Shown here: piece after piece, positions 49,401 to 62,719 of the stretch
Layout: each line of letters starts with the position of its first letter
Numbering within the stretch: the first letter of the stretch is position 1
The notes under the pieces: model-generated
Told to the model about the DNA's origin: nothing
What the model saw: only the letters and a program-made list of their open reading frames with translations
Database searches by the model: none
Position numbers and translations under genes: made by a program
Assembly (NCBI RefSeq): GCF_026151205.1
Contig: NC_087074.1
Span: 2,604,001 to 2,668,000 of the forward strand
DNA: 64,000 nucleotides
Direction: 5' to 3'
Source of the DNA: Bolinopsis microptera
Lineage: Eukaryota > Ctenophora > Tentaculata > Lobata > Bolinopsidae

Positions 49401-49499
49401 AACTTTATGTGGTCAAGTCTTTGGCCAACAAGGTTATGTCAGCACTCAGCAGGCGAGTGGGAGTGGGCTAAGAAATACTTGTGAAAGTGGATTCCTGGA

Positions 49500-50285
49500 A
49501 ACATATTGTCTCCACAGTTCATTCTACCCTGATCATTATGAGCCTAACATTGTTTTTTTTGGTTTTCTGGTAATGTTCAGGTACGGTAGTTAATCTTGTC
49601 TAATACTAGTCTAGATTTGATCATGTGGGGCCAGACTGCTATGATCGCTGCCTATGAATCTGAAAAGAATGTGATACATCCTGATTCCTGGTTCCTTTAT
49701 AGCGTTTAATATTTTATTTATTATTGCACATTGAGGCTTGAGCTGCTCATGAGTGCTGTATTAATTGTTGCCGATCCGGAGAGACTCGAGGATCGAGGGA
49801 CAATAGTCTTACATATTCTGGAATTGCTGTTCACACACTACATATTCTCGATAATTTCCAGTTACATACTATTACTACACACTACACATTCTTAAATGAT
49901 ATCAAGTGTCTAAACGTACTCCATGCCATGTGATGGTTCATGCTACCCTGATCATTATTAGCCGAAAATGTTTTTTCAAGTCTGTACCTACATTCGGAAG
50001 GCTGTGGACGTGATTGGTTCCATATACTTATAGAGAACGTGATATTTTACACGCAGATTTAAAGGAAAATACGCAAATTTGGTCACCAGATTTAAAGGAA
50101 AATGCGCGATTTGTCGCGGAGAACTTTAAAAATCGCGAATTGTCGCACGGATCTGAGAAAATCACGATTTGTCGCGGCAAACGTGAAAAATCGCGATTTG
50201 TCGCGGAGAATGGAGAAAATCGCGATTCCGCACGTGCCGCGATTTCCTTTTGTCCTTGATACGGAGGGATATTTTTTGACAAATT
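49500..50285 (+). repeat. dispersed repeat with GCGATTTGTCGCGG tandem motifs, copy 1
   Basis: Begins near TACCCTGATCATTATGAGCC and contains several copies of AATCGCGATTTGTCGCGGAGAA-like sequence at 50100-50235. An inverted relative lies at 52960-53195, again ending in the TGATCATTATGAGCC motif (written GGCTCATAATGATCA). The same motif also occurs inside both hAT copies at 3490 and 20950, so several elements share it. Confidence 0.6.
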
Positions 50286-50454
50286 AATTACCGAAGACTC
50301 TTCATTGCTTTAGATGTGAGAGATAGTATATTTTCATTCGAATCATTGAGTTCCATGTAGCTGGTTAAGAAGGTTACGCATTTAGATTCTTTAAAACTGA
50401 TTTTTAATGATATATGTCTGAATATTATCTAACAACCTCCCATAGTGCCAAGAA

Positions 50455-53400
50455 ATGAGTATAGAAATACATAATCCTCACCTGGTGAACAGCTTGGTAG
50501 CAGATGCAGAGCGCCGAACTCTCAGAGCATACCCCAGTAACAAATCAGGTGCTGAGCGCAAGAGAAGCACTGCGCTAGATCAGGCTAATAGTCACCCTGT
50601 TGCTGTATCCTCTCATCAGACTACTGCCGAAACTAAGCTAAAAGTTTGTGAACTAAATGTTAGATTTAGTATTTAATACATGAGTGGGTGGTAGATTTTT
50701 TACGCTGTTTAGAAAATTCTCAGACAGTTCAAATAATCTAGACTTATGCTGTTTAAATGTCACATGTAAATAACATTGTCTGAACGGGCTGCCAGACTTT
50801 GGGTAAGTTGTAATATGACCTCTTGGGGCCGGATCAGTTCCCTTACCCAAAGTCTCCCAGTGGTCTGAACGGATGTCCATTGTCCGGCTAGAAAAAGTCA
50901 GAATTTCGTGAGGAACGCCGCACCGGGCACCACAAGTGTAATGCAAATGGTTAGTTAACGGGCTAATTCCTAGCTTAAACAATAAGTTAAACGAATTACA
51001 CTCGTTGTGTCCGGTGCGAGGTTCCCACATATTTAATTAATAAAACAAATATTTATTTACGGCATTTATTTACGGCATTTATTTACGACATTTATTATAC
51101 GTTATATTATGTTACTTGGTAATTTACTTTGTGTAGTCCTGGTTGTGATAAAAAGCATGAGAGTTGTCGCACATTTACTAAAGCACACAAGATGACGTAA
51201 ATAATGCAGAGTTTGCTTGCCAAGTGTTTCAGCTGCTGCGTGTAGTCCGTCTGTTTGGAGTTTGCTTGATACTGTGTTGTGACATTGTCAAACTGCACTA
51301 ATCATACACTTAAACGTGGGAGGTCGGAAGTTTTCACTTTTCAAAGCGTAATTTATGTCCTGCTTATATTGTGCTTCTCAAATTACAATGGAGTGACTAC
51401 CTGACCCTACTTGTGATAGATCGCATAGTATGTATAATCATGGATGACACCTTAAATGATTTGAAGTTATGACTTGACATATCGTTTGGGATTTTAAAAA
51501 TAAGTCTAGAACGGAGTTTTCACTAAAATGTATAATACATATATTTGTGACTTCTTGTAGGAAGCAGTGTGTTTTAGGCTTCCTATTTCTCTCCCGTGTA
51601 ATGATTAGTTATTATTGGCTGTGCTCTCTGTTTCGTTGTACTTTCTTGGGGCTAGATGCTTTTTATTGGTAATTTTAGTTGAATTCACTTGGTTATATGA
51701 ATATATGTACATATTTTAATGTTGCCATGGGCCGGCAAGTCCCCATTCATCGCTTCCCGATAGTTTTACTGCCTCTCAATGTATTATGTGATATACTGAT
51801 ACTTTGATTGTTTATTTTACTAACACTGTAATAAATGTAGTAAAAATTAATCAAATATTATCAAAATTTCAGACAGAAGAAATAGAGAAAGACTGTTTCA
51901 AACAGCTACTGAACAGCGAACGATTGTACAGAGAGTTGACAATTACAGAAAATACGTTCGTTAAGGTAAATCCAGTAATCCTGCAGTTTTTAATAAAAAA
52001 TGTCCCTAACGGCGCAACTGACAGTTTGTACTTTTCAGTATATCTAAAATCACATTCTTCTGCTTCAAACTAAATGTACCCTGATTTATTGCTCAATCGC
52101 TGTCTTACCAGACTTTGGACGATGAACTTGAAGACAATAAGCGAAAACACAAGCAGAAGTATGATGTTCTATTCTCTAAATGGGAGGATTCTATCTTCAA
52201 AACAGTCAAAGTAAGTTTTGCTTTATCTTGTACGGTTAAATCAGCTCAGCACTAACTGCGTAAGTTCTGTTGCTTATCACTGGGTGGTTTAGCGATAAGG
52301 CTAAACCTAATCAAAGTATCTTAGTAAGTAATTATTAGCCCGATCAAATCGAAACTAATTAGGTAAATGGGATATATTTGGGGCATATTTCATTTTACTC
52401 TGCAGCATATTTAAAGCTTTCTAGCACGTGTTGGATGCTAACCTTATCTTATGTTTCCCTGGATCACGTGTTTAGGCTGAATAGATTTTACCCTCTTCTT
52501 CCTTTCTACGTTTCAATTCACGCCCTATATTTTAATTTCCAATAATCAAGGTATACTTTCTATTCCTTGATATTTTAATTTATTCATATTCAAGGCCAGA
52601 GGAGGGGAGGGGGGTAAATTATCAATTTTCCAGTTTTCACATATGTGATCGAGCTGCTGGAGATGAACGAGTAGAAAAAAATTTTGGCGTGCAATATCTC
52701 AGCAACGCAAGGTTAGATTTTTATGCGTTTTTTTTTCTACTTGTTCATCTTCAGCAGCTCTAATCAAATATGTGAAAACTGGAAAAACGATGTTTACCCC
52801 CCCCCCCCCCCTCTGGAGTCCTGCCTTAAGCGATTTCCATTCCGTCGTCTTTTTATATATTTCTATTTTTAGCCATCGTTTAACTTGATTATAAATAGCA
52901 TAGTATTTCCACACTTTGAAAATCTCTGTTCGGAGAGGTCTGCTTTTTTCCATGTTTGCATAAGGACTACCGGCAAGGACAAAAGGAAATCGTGGCAAGT
53001 GCGGAATCGCGATTTTTCCCATTCTCCGCGACAAATCGCGATTTTTTGACGTTTGCCGCGACAATCGCTCCCGCCTGCATTCCGAGATCACATTACAGTA
53101 GGTAGCTGTAGGTAGGTACTACTAATAGGTACGGACTTCAGTAAAGTAAATCGAAAAAAATATGTTAGGCTCATAATGATCAGGATAGCATAAACCGCAT
53201 AAAAATAACCGGAGTTATTTTATTTTTGTGCCACGTATTAATATTTCGTTATCCTGGAGAAATATTTTAAAGTTTTAAGCCTAAGAATTCTCGACACCAT
53301 GACCCATGTTTTCATTCTTGGTTTTCATCGTTTTCCTAGCTTGTTTAGTCTCAATAAATTTGGTTTACAACAATTATAGTCAAAATTTTGACTAAGTTTA

Positions 53401-56400
53401 TGGTGGACTAAATTTGTAGTTCTTAAGGTAATGGTTTTTAAATGGTTAACCAATATTCGAGCTTTTCATTTAGAATTAAAACAAGTCCTTCATATTATGT
53501 TTTTTCTTACCGGTTTAGCTTCATAGCAACTACTACAAACATAAAACAGAATAATGTACAGTAAACCACTCAAAACTATTCTAAATATCATGTTATACGT
53601 ATACCTAAGATGGGATAGCTAGGCCACATTTGCAATAAAAACTCTATAATGGTTTAAAGATAGCTTACTTTACTATTACTGATTAATCTTCATTGCAAGG
53701 CACTGTAAGATTAAAGAAATTGTTTTCGATTTATAGTGGAATTTTGATCAAACAATTCACAATTGGTTAATTGAGTAAATTAAATAATCAATAACTAGAT
53801 CAAATCAAATCAAGAATAATGACATAAACATCATCACTGCTTTTAAACATTCTTCCTAATTTCTTCGTTATCAGAACTGTGAGCATTTCACAGCCTTCGT
53901 CATTAAAAAAACAAATTTTAACACAATTGTCACAAAAATAACTTAATTACATAAATTAAAAAATAGATTAGTAAAATAAAAACTGTTAATTTAAAAATTT
54001 AGGAGATATTTACTCCCTTTCTCTTGGCAACACACGGATGTTTTTGTAAATATTGAACTTGTTGCTTCTTCTTCTCGATATAATTTACACCCTCTATCTT
54101 CCCTAAAACTATATCTGACACTTCCCAAAATTTTCCTGTGTCTACTAAAACATTAGTCTTCTTAAATTCCTCTAGTTTAATCTTAAAATCAATAACATAC
54201 ACTGAATTTCTAACAAAATATGGTAACTTATTCCAAAAGCTAGAACTCTGCTAATTATTTGCTCAAATAACTCAATCCTCTATAAGTGTAATTGATTTTA
54301 ACTTTAATCTCCTGATGTTAACAGCTAAAGTTAGAATAAGGTAGGATTCTGTACTGGTAATAGCTCGATAATAGGCAAAATAAAAATGGGGCCGTGTTCG
54401 GTGTCACAAAAACCGAAAATAAGCCCTCAGGAATCCTCTAAAAAAAGGTCTTCCGAAAACTAAAACAGAGGGCGCGTTAGAGTCCCTTGTGATATTAGGG
54501 CGCTGAAATTTAAATTAGTGCCAAATATTACGCGCGCAATCTTCGCGTCGCTATGGTTACGCTTCCACCCGATGCCAGTTTTAGCATCATTCATTTTTAT
54601 TTTGCCTTCAGATAACATTAACATAAATAACATAATGCGGTCCTCCCAAGGAACTAAAATTAATGTACAGCAATAAAACAGATTAGTTGTTAATTCTTTG
54701 CAGCTTTACTACTTTAACTATTGGGTCCAAGTAATTGCGGACATAGTTCACCGTATTTACCGTGTTCGGTGTTTGGGTGCCCATCTGGCATCTTATTTTA
54801 CAGATGGGGCGATGTTTTGAACGATGCTATTTTATATTCATTTATTGCTGTAAAATTTGAAAAGTATTTAATAAAAAACGTTTCGAAATAGTAGCTAAGC
54901 TTGTCGTTTAACCCAAGAACGTGCGATGTTAAATGTATGAATTTAACAACAAAACCTTTCGATATTAATTGATTGCAAACAAAAATTCAGTTTGTCAACG
55001 TGAAATTTACTTAACTTTTTGAGTTCTGCCCTTATACCCTTACAGTCCTCCCCCTAAAAAAATAAATCGAGTAGTAAAACTGCGATGGGGTGGCATGTGC
55101 CTCAATAGGATAGGCTGTAATAGGATAGGCTGTAAATAATTTAAATTTTAATGCATGTATTCAACGTTGAATTTGCTATATTTTTAATGTCTAACACGAT
55201 TTTTTTTACACGATTAGAAAATTTATTTGTTATACTGGAATAATAACAATTTTAAAATATAAAATAAATCACTTCCCTCTGAAGTAGAACAGATGATGGG
55301 AGAAAACATGGCGATGGAGGGAAGCGGTGTCTCACCGCTGGGAGGTAAATTAATACCGTATCGCGATGTTAATTTATGCTATTTTGATATCAGTTAAAAA
55401 ATAACACAAAATAATAAAAAGTTAATTGTTGTCAGTGTAGTGAACTCGGAGGCAACATTAATAAAGACGTATACACATAAATCCGTTTACCAATTATAGT
55501 CCCCATCTTAGTTTTAACTTCTCACAATAACAAACACAAAAACACACAAAAACGTCCCCAATAACATTAACTTCAATTAATTTCCCTAGTTGAAAATAAT
55601 TATTTTATGAAATTGATACATTGAGAAGATATGAGATTACTTATGGTAGCCATCCATGATCCCATTTAGCCCCTGGTTTTGTTTATGAAGCAAAATGGTT
55701 CTTCAATCTCTTTTTTTAAATAGTGGAAATTGACAAAATTTTGATACGGTATCATGACAAGGAGATAATTAAAATTTTGGATGCATTAAAAACAAAATTA
55801 CTATTCTTGGTCTTAGAAATGAGAATTTAGGATAGAGAAGTCTGCATGATCTACTTGACTTGCTAAAACCGGCGATAAACATTCAACAGAATTTTTCTTT
55901 AAGTAGCCTCATTGCATACATCCAGTAAAGTATGTAAATAAGTTACACAAGGTTAATAATTTCAACGAAAGAAAGAACCTTGGTTTCGTATGTGGAAATT
56001 GTGATCAATCTTTATTGTTTTTCTACTCACAATACGATACATTTTTTCTGCAACACAAACAGTTTTTGCAGCAAAGGATGGTGAAAAAAAACAGCACCCA
56101 CAATGGTGTACAAATTACTTTAAATATGTTTTTGACAAAGTGAAAATATTACTTGTCTTATACACTTTGGCTGGGTACTATAGAACTTATGAGTAGAGTG
56201 ATCCGCATGATTTGAAACTTGCGTTATTACAATGGTAATATGATCATTCCCACGTTAATTAGAATTAATAATGACTCCAAAAACTTTACACTTATTCACT
56301 TGATTAACTGGATGTTAAGTATTCCAACAAAAACTTTTGATTTCTTAGGAAATTTATACTTCCGAATTCCAAAAAACAGCATATTTTGTCAAACTTAATG

Positions 56401-59400
56401 ATTAACCTTTTAAGCAGCAATAGTCGTGAATCTTTGAATAATACCTCATTAGCATTTTTGTTAGAGGTAAATTTTCGCTTCTTTATTTTGAAGAAAAAGG
56501 TTTAATCCTCTGCAAAGAGGATTAATTTAGGGCTCTAACTCACAAATATTTGCACAAATCATTGATAAAACATACAGGAGAGCAGGGTGCCTAACACTGG
56601 ACCCCTGTGGAATACACAGGTTATTTTCAAGAGACAACTTTCGAACCCCATAGCTCACATCCTGAAACCGATCTGATAAATTCTGTTTAATCATTTAATG
56701 ACATTCTCGAATACATAGTTCTCAGCTTTTCTAAACAAGATATTATGCCCGCCCTGTATCGAAAAGCTTGGAAAATTCTATAAATATACCTATGTTAAAT
56801 TCTTATTATCGATAGCATCATGAAGATTTCTACTGTGCAACAAGTGCCTGAAAGGTGCGTGCTTACGCCGGAAACCAAACTGATTATCACAGAAAGATTG
56901 TGCTTATTAAAAGAAATCAGATACGTTTATATGTATTAACTTCTCGAAAACCTTAGCAAAAAAGGTAACATTGCACTAGTGCCGATCTTGCTTATCTCGA
57001 AATAGATCTTATTCTTATACAAAGGAATTATTTTTGATGCTTTTAATTCTTTGGAAAATAACCCTTATTGCACATTTATAAAAAATCTATCAGCCAGTAA
57101 AAGGACTTTTAAGTGGTGACTAACCGTTTGAGGACCCTAGGGCATCAATACGTACCTTTCTATTATTACGCTTACTTATAATATTATATTATTTCTTCAC
57201 TTGAAAAATTAATATCCGATAGCTGTTATGTCTCTCGGCAATATTTATTTAAAATCGTTAATCCGCGTTAGCATTTTCTCATAGTTTTTTAGTAAAAGAT
57301 CATTAGCAATATTAACAAAATAATAATTAAAAATTATGCGCTGCATCTTGATTAGGAAAAACTAGTACTCTGTATGATCTCTTCCTTACCTAGTAAACGT
57401 TCCGTTTATCATGTTTCCAAGTCTTTTTCAAATCATGTTGATTTGCTTTCAAACATTTATCACAAATCTCAAATTTTTCTTCTACTTCTAATGCTCAAAC
57501 ACTCGTTTGTAATCAACATATTTGTTCCCAAATAACTCTAGTTATATTCATAAACCAAATATAATAGAGTTTGTTTTTAGTGTCACTTTCTTGGGCACTC
57601 TATTGAAATCCACTCAGAGGAAGAAGAGAATTATTACCACTAGACTTCTGACTTTTATAAACACTTATCATACAAGAGTTCTAAAATTTCTGTCAAAAAT
57701 GGAATACATATTTCGGCAGGATCACTTTCAAGATCAATTTTAATATTTAAAATCATTCAATACCCTGTTAATAAAAATGTCATTAATATTTACTTTATTT
57801 CTATTTCTACACTTTCGTTAGGATCAAAATTTCTAGTCCACAACTACGAATGTCAGGAGGGTGACGACTTATATTAATAGTATAAGGCCGTTACAAATTA
57901 TGTTAGATATATTGTTGTAAAGTATATGATCAATACATGTGCCATTTAGCCTCCAAAATGAGTAGGCACGAGAGATTCATTGGTAAAAAGTTTTGCTAAA
58001 CATGCAGTCTAAATATCGCCTAACAAACACTAGAATTAGAGTTATATAGATTTACATAAAGTCACCAAGAATATAGCTTTTGTGTCCTTAATGTGTTCAA
58101 TTTACTTAAGATACTTCCAAACTATCGATAAATGAATCAAAGTTTCCACTTGGTGAACATAACAATTAACAATAGTAACTTTTCAGTTTAACTGTATTTC
58201 AAACACAAAGTGGATTCAAACTCAACGGTAGAATACAAAGCTCAAATTTTTTGATTAATATTATTAAATTTGTCACGCAAAAACGTTACCAAAACAGAAC
58301 CTTTGTGTTTAAGCTTTCAATCCTCTTCAATATCGAATTAAGTCAAAATTTATTCTACGGTATGTTAAATGGTTGTGACTCAAGTTCTGATACATTAGTT
58401 TCACAACAAGGAAATATCCATCGCTTTGAAACGTCCATGGTGCACTAAAAAGCAGTCAAAAATTTGATCTTGAATCCATCGTATTCAAACTTAATACGAT
58501 AATCCATTGAGTTCATTTTTTCTTCAAAATCATCTAACCTTATAATAGACGCACTGACGCAGTAATCTGGCTGAAATCTTGTAAATTTCTCGCAAAGAGC
58601 TTCACCCTTCCCGGGATAAAAAATCTTTCATTTCATTGTAATAATATTCAAAAGGAGCAAGAAACGGTTGTTCGGAATAAAAAATCAGTTTCAATATATT
58701 AACAGTATGGTAGTAGGTGGCAAAGGTGGTTGTTTTTTGTGTTTTATTTTAAAACAGGGTTTTCAAAAAAGTAAGGGTAAGGGCATACATGACGAACAAA
58801 ATAATCGACTTAACACAGTTCTTGTGCAAATTTTGAACCATTGTGTACACTGTGCAATCTTTTTCATTTAAAATTGATCAATATTTGTAAAAAATGTCAC
58901 ACACTTATAATACTCAATATAATCGGTTCATAGCTATTTACAATTCCATACAACATTGCCTGAAGTATAATATGGTACTATTGTTAGCTTTAACAAGATC
59001 CATGATATATGTCCTTACAGTTGTTGCAACGTAGAATGAATTGGTGAAGTACAAAATTTTATTGACAGAAGGACGCATTGCTTACGGTCAGAGGGAATGA
59101 GGATGTTGGAAAGGGTCATGTTTGAAACTCCGTCATCATACTCTCTGTTAGAAATATTAAAATTGAAAAATGTTGTATTAGAAAATCAATCTCACGGTGT
59201 GAATTCAGTTATTGTTCAAAAAGGGGTTCACAAAACAAAAACACTCTTTAGGTTCAAACGTTAGGCACACAAATCAACAAATCAGCAGTATTCTAATCAG
59301 GCTTAGGATTACGTTAGCATTCATTTCTCAATAAAAAACCTTCCATTCATGTAGTCAACCCAACAAGAGTTTAGTCCACCAAATCTGACAGATCGTTGAC

Positions 59401-59889
59401 CTGCCCTAATAATGCCGCTCGTTTATATGTTATCTTGGGCTGTACCCCCGACACCTTTTCGGGGTTCTCAAACAGCAATTTCTTTTATCTGGGAAATGTT
59501 TTTGTGCTTTCCTATTTCTAAACCTTTCTGTGCTGTTTGATTATCTTTGAAGCGGAGCCATAAACCTCGGGGGTTTACCCTTCTTGACTTCAGGGATGAG
59601 CGGGCTACAAGGTCATTCCTAACAATTGTCCACACCTAACTGTTCACACAAAAGGACCACTTGGTCTCCACAATATTGCTTCATTAACTAGCAAATTGGG
59701 TAAAACAAATGTTTTCCCTACGTGAGTATGATCTAAATTATCTAGTTCAATTCTAGTTTGCCGATCGCCTCCGCTTGACGATCGACAACTTTGCTGAGCT
59801 TTGAGTTAACGTGTCGAATAAAGGTTTTTTATTTTTTCCCCCCCCCCCCACCCCCCCCCCAACGGGGGTAAAAAAGGGCGGGGGGGTTT

Positions 59890-59923
<34 letters not shown>

Positions 59924-61677
59924 TCTTTTGTCCAACAATTTAGCATGATCCATACGTGCTCTACTAAGTTCGGTTTCTAGATGTTGCTAAATTTCCCATA
60001 ACTCTTGGACTGATCTTAGTTCTGACTCACCGTTGGAAGTGAGGTAGCTGTGGCTGTTGTAGTTGTTGACGTGGCATCTGATGTGCTGATAAAACGTTGC
60101 CAAACTGAGAAGCACGGGACAGTAGGATTAGGGAAGCTTGCTTGCTCTGTCGGCGATCAGAGTTTTGTTTGAAGAATTGCCATGATGAGCTATGTCTTCA
60201 AATTTTCAATAAACAGGCAGAGCAAGATTTTTACAACGAATTGAAAGTAGTGATAAGAGATCTGATCTTGAAAGTAGTGATAAGAGATCTAACTTAATAT
60301 CACATCATGCCTCCTTCATGGACAAAATAACTGGTCGCCCGGGAGCATATTGTCCATTTATCTTTTTATGCACGTCAAGTTTCAAGTTTGAACCCTCCTG
60401 AACATTTTAGTTTTTGATGATTTTGAAACTCAGTCAGGAGCAGAGGCAACACGTAGGTGCGGTCATATTTTCAAATACACTCAGTTCGTTATATAAAGAC
60501 GGTTAACTTTGGCGAAGGCTCGAGTAAGCTTCAGCGTCTTTATTTTAAAGCCTTTACCGTCTTTAATTCATCGCAACCCGTCTTTAAATTTGCTGGTAGA
60601 AGTAAGGTCAGTGTGTGAAATGTGCTTTATTACATCCGATCTATTTTGAAACCTGTTGTGGTGTCTTTAAATTTTCATTTGAAGGCTTTGTCTTTATAAA
60701 GCGTGTAGTTATAAAACAAACTTAGTGTAGTGCGATAAGCGATTCCGTATCTTCCTAGATTTTTTATGTGAGGCAAATTTGGAGACAAAAAACAGAACAA
60801 TCAAGTTAAGCAATCCGCCAAATTTGCAGCCTCTCAGGTTGAATTATTCAACATCTAAATTGCAAGTGGGTGGTCAAACGTACAGACAGAGAGAAACTTT
60901 GGAATTGGAATATAGATATCAGTATCCTTTTGCCGTCTCGTGCTAAATATTCGCTACAACGAACTTAGGTACCCGGTATTATATAGAAGATTATCGAAGC
61001 CAGCTCGGCTCTCCTGTACCTATGCTGCCGTTATTTCATGTTGCGTTGCCTTCAGTCAATCTTGTGGATAGTTTAGGTTAAGTTTTTAATTGTATCAACA
61101 AATATTTTGAATTGTCTTAGCTCCAATGCTTAGTATGACAGTACATTTTACTAGTGTGTATTTATAGTGTGTATATCCTTGTTCAATTGATATAGTTTAA
61201 AGGAACGGAGTAATGTTACCATTTTTTGCCATCATTTCCCCTCCTAAATATAAGTAGTATAGGGAATTTTTTGTCGTCCCCCTGAAGCTTTTTGGCGCTC
61301 TACCGAACCTTCAATCAGAGGGGTTATTAAACACTTTAACACTGAGACATGGTAAACCGGGACACAGAATTCTAAGGGGGGGTTTTTGGGCCCCCTTTTT
61401 TTCCGTTTTAGTGTTTGTTGGTAAGTTTTATTGTTAATCTTAAATTAAAAATGTTCAACCTTTTGTACAGGCAGATGTAAACAGCAAACTAACTGGAAGG
61501 CCGTTCAACTCACTGGACACTCAGAAACGAAGGCTATACAGCAGATATCTATCAGCCTGCAATACTAAGGGCACTGTTTTTCTGGATGTTATCTGCAAGG
61601 ATGAATACGATCCTCTTCGTCTAGCTAAGAGAAACATCTCTACAACGGTGCCTTCCACCAGAGATCCTACTAAATTG
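50455..61677 (+). CDS. FAM228B: FAM228 family gene (at least four exons, 9.3-kb intron)
   Basis: Exons: 50455-50643 (ATG; tentative, weak GTTTGT donor), 51873-51965, 52112-52210, 61471-61677. The last three have good AG/GT borders and are all phase 0: 31, 33 and 69 codons. The reading joins as LNSERLYRELTITEN, TLDDELEDNKRKHKQKYDVLF, KWEDSIFKTVK, then FNSLDTQKRRLYSRYLSACN, TKGTVFLDVICKDEYDPL and TTVPSTRDPT. The pattern KW...P/K, a YL..CN.KG.VFL block and EYDP followed by a TTP..DP-type segment is that of the FAM228A/FAM228B family, whose function is unknown but whose expression in vertebrates is ciliary/testis-biased. Vertebrates have two paralogues; I use the FAM228B symbol only as the nearest label. 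Further 3' exons (possibly 62503-62666) are uncertain. Confidence 0.72.
52596..52816. mobile_element. 221-bp MITE with inverted arms in FAM228 intron
   Basis: Left CCAGAGGAGGGGAGGGGGGT then TTTTCCAGTTTTCACATAT and GATGAACGAGTAGAAAA; the right side is the inverse with a run of 15 C. The arms are about 90 bases long and the loop is about 40. No coding capacity. Confidence 0.8.
52960..53195 (-). repeat. dispersed GCGATTTGTCGCGG repeat, inverted copy 2
   Basis: Reverse-complement relative of 50100-50285 plus the TGATCATTATGAGCC terminus of 49500. It contains AAATCGCGATTTTTCCCATT-type units. Intronic. Confidence 0.6.
53196..55260. other. FAM228 intron, AT-rich
   Basis: No gene recognised. CGCG-rich patches occur at 54470-54560, and a pair of GTGTTCGGTGT motifs at about 54394 and 54764. 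The short minus frame at 53999-54202 is Lys-rich and unsupported. Confidence 0.4.
55293..55344 (+). CDS. possible small first exon (low support)
   Basis: ATGATGGGAGAAAACATGGC opens a 17-codon frame (MMGENMAMEGSGVSPLG) followed by GAG/GTAAAT, a good donor. The inner ATG has an AACATGG context. It is in phase 1, which does not fit the phase-0 FAM228 exon at 61471, so it would belong to another transcript or be chance. Confidence 0.2.
55950..58250 (-). mobile_element. heavily decayed LINE in FAM228 intron
   Basis: Minus-strand translation in shifting frames shows old retrotransposon protein: endonuclease-like SGNFDSFIDSLE near 58110, RT fragments NQFGFRRKHAPFRHLL near 56840-56890, YSTGVQC..PCS near 56580-56620, and FGVIINSN near 56270. 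Stops and indels interrupt every frame. It is a CR1/Nimb-like fossil. Confidence 0.6.
58251..59830. other. FAM228 intron continued, nothing specific
   Basis: AT-rich. Possible further LINE fossil near 58500-58650. No supported gene or RNA. Confidence 0.35.
59837..59922. repeat. C/T low-complexity block with about 33 T
   Basis: Runs of C, then GGGCGGGGGGG, then about 33 uninterrupted T. Looks like a retrotransposed poly-A tail in minus orientation or an alignment-hostile low-complexity block. Confidence 0.7.
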
Positions 61678-61859
61678 GTGAGTCTCATTGGCGATGGCTT
61701 TAGTAATTTTGTACTTTTGACTTGGATTCTTAAGACCTAGGTTTCTGCCGGTTACCAACCCGAGCAACCAGATATCTTCATTTAACCATAAGTTTAAAGT
61801 TATAGCAGGAACCGCAAATCAAGAAGCTTATATTTTGTATACAGTGTGTGATTCTAGAC

Positions 61860-62460
61860 ACCACTCTACTTACTTTAGTTACTTTAGGTATGTTTCGGCT
61901 AGGGATCGTTTGGACAACAGTATCAAGTACGTCCTTCCAACACTCTGGCTTAGATCTTTTTGTCCCTTCCAGAAGAGAATTATTTGTGATGCGCTGGCGT
62001 ATACCCTTTTGTGGGCGGGGGTATCCGGGAGCCTTTCAGGAATTTAGCAAGGAGGCTCTTGAACGTTTCCAGACTTGGATTGGTTAACTATCTTGGGGAG
62101 CAGGTTCCATAGTTTGGCTGCTTTTATCCTAAGGAGTTTTCGTAAATGGGTCGAGATTGACATAGTGCTTTTTGTTTAATGCAGGCACAGTGGTGTTTAC
62201 ACGTCCCGAGCTTTCCTTGAACTGCTGTTGATGTCGTTCGGAGCTAGTCCATTCAATCTCTTCATGTATGTAAAATGATGTATCGTTCTCTGCGTTCTCT
62301 GGTAATGAGAGAAGATTCAGGTTCTGCAGGCGTTCCAGTATAAGGTTCTGGCAGCACTGATTCGCCCGAGTGTAGTGACGTTGGATGCTTTCAATAGCTT
62401 CTATATCGTGATATTGTAAAGGGTTTCCACACCGGGCACTCTAAGAATAATCATGACCGC
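61860..62460 (-). mobile_element. LINE C-terminal fossil
   Basis: Minus-strand frames give fragments typical of the non-LTR RT tail: SIESIQRHYTRANQCC near 62330-62390, FYIHEEIEW near 62260, NKKHYVNLDPFTK near 62145-62185, RIKAAKLWNRLPKIV near 62080-62130. Interrupted by frame changes. It lies immediately after FAM228 exon 4. Confidence 0.6.
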
Positions 62461-62502
62461 ATATTGCGCATAATCATAACAGCCCAAATTGTCACTTGTC
62501 AG

Positions 62503-62666
62503 GTTCAGAACGAGGATGTAACGAGTGCAAGTATAGAGAAGGATTGCGGAGTAAAGTCAACCAGCACTCGGAGTTCTACAGCTGGCTCAGACACTCGTGG
62601 TTCGTGTAACGAGTGGATCAGACTGCCAATAAGAGATGTGGACAGCAGTGTCAGGCAGCGAACCAG
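62503..62666 (+). CDS. possible further FAM228 exon
   Basis: A GTCAG acceptor and CCAG/GTACCT donor bound a 164-base open stretch that starts in the phase needed after exon 61471-61677 (VQNEDVTSASIEKD). The Ser/Thr-rich sequence has no convincing family match, so this is a candidate only. Confidence 0.3.
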
Positions 62667-62719
62667 GTACCTGTTAGTGTGTAGTTGTGTTTCTTCTGAA
62701 CATCTCGTGTTTTCTTGAT

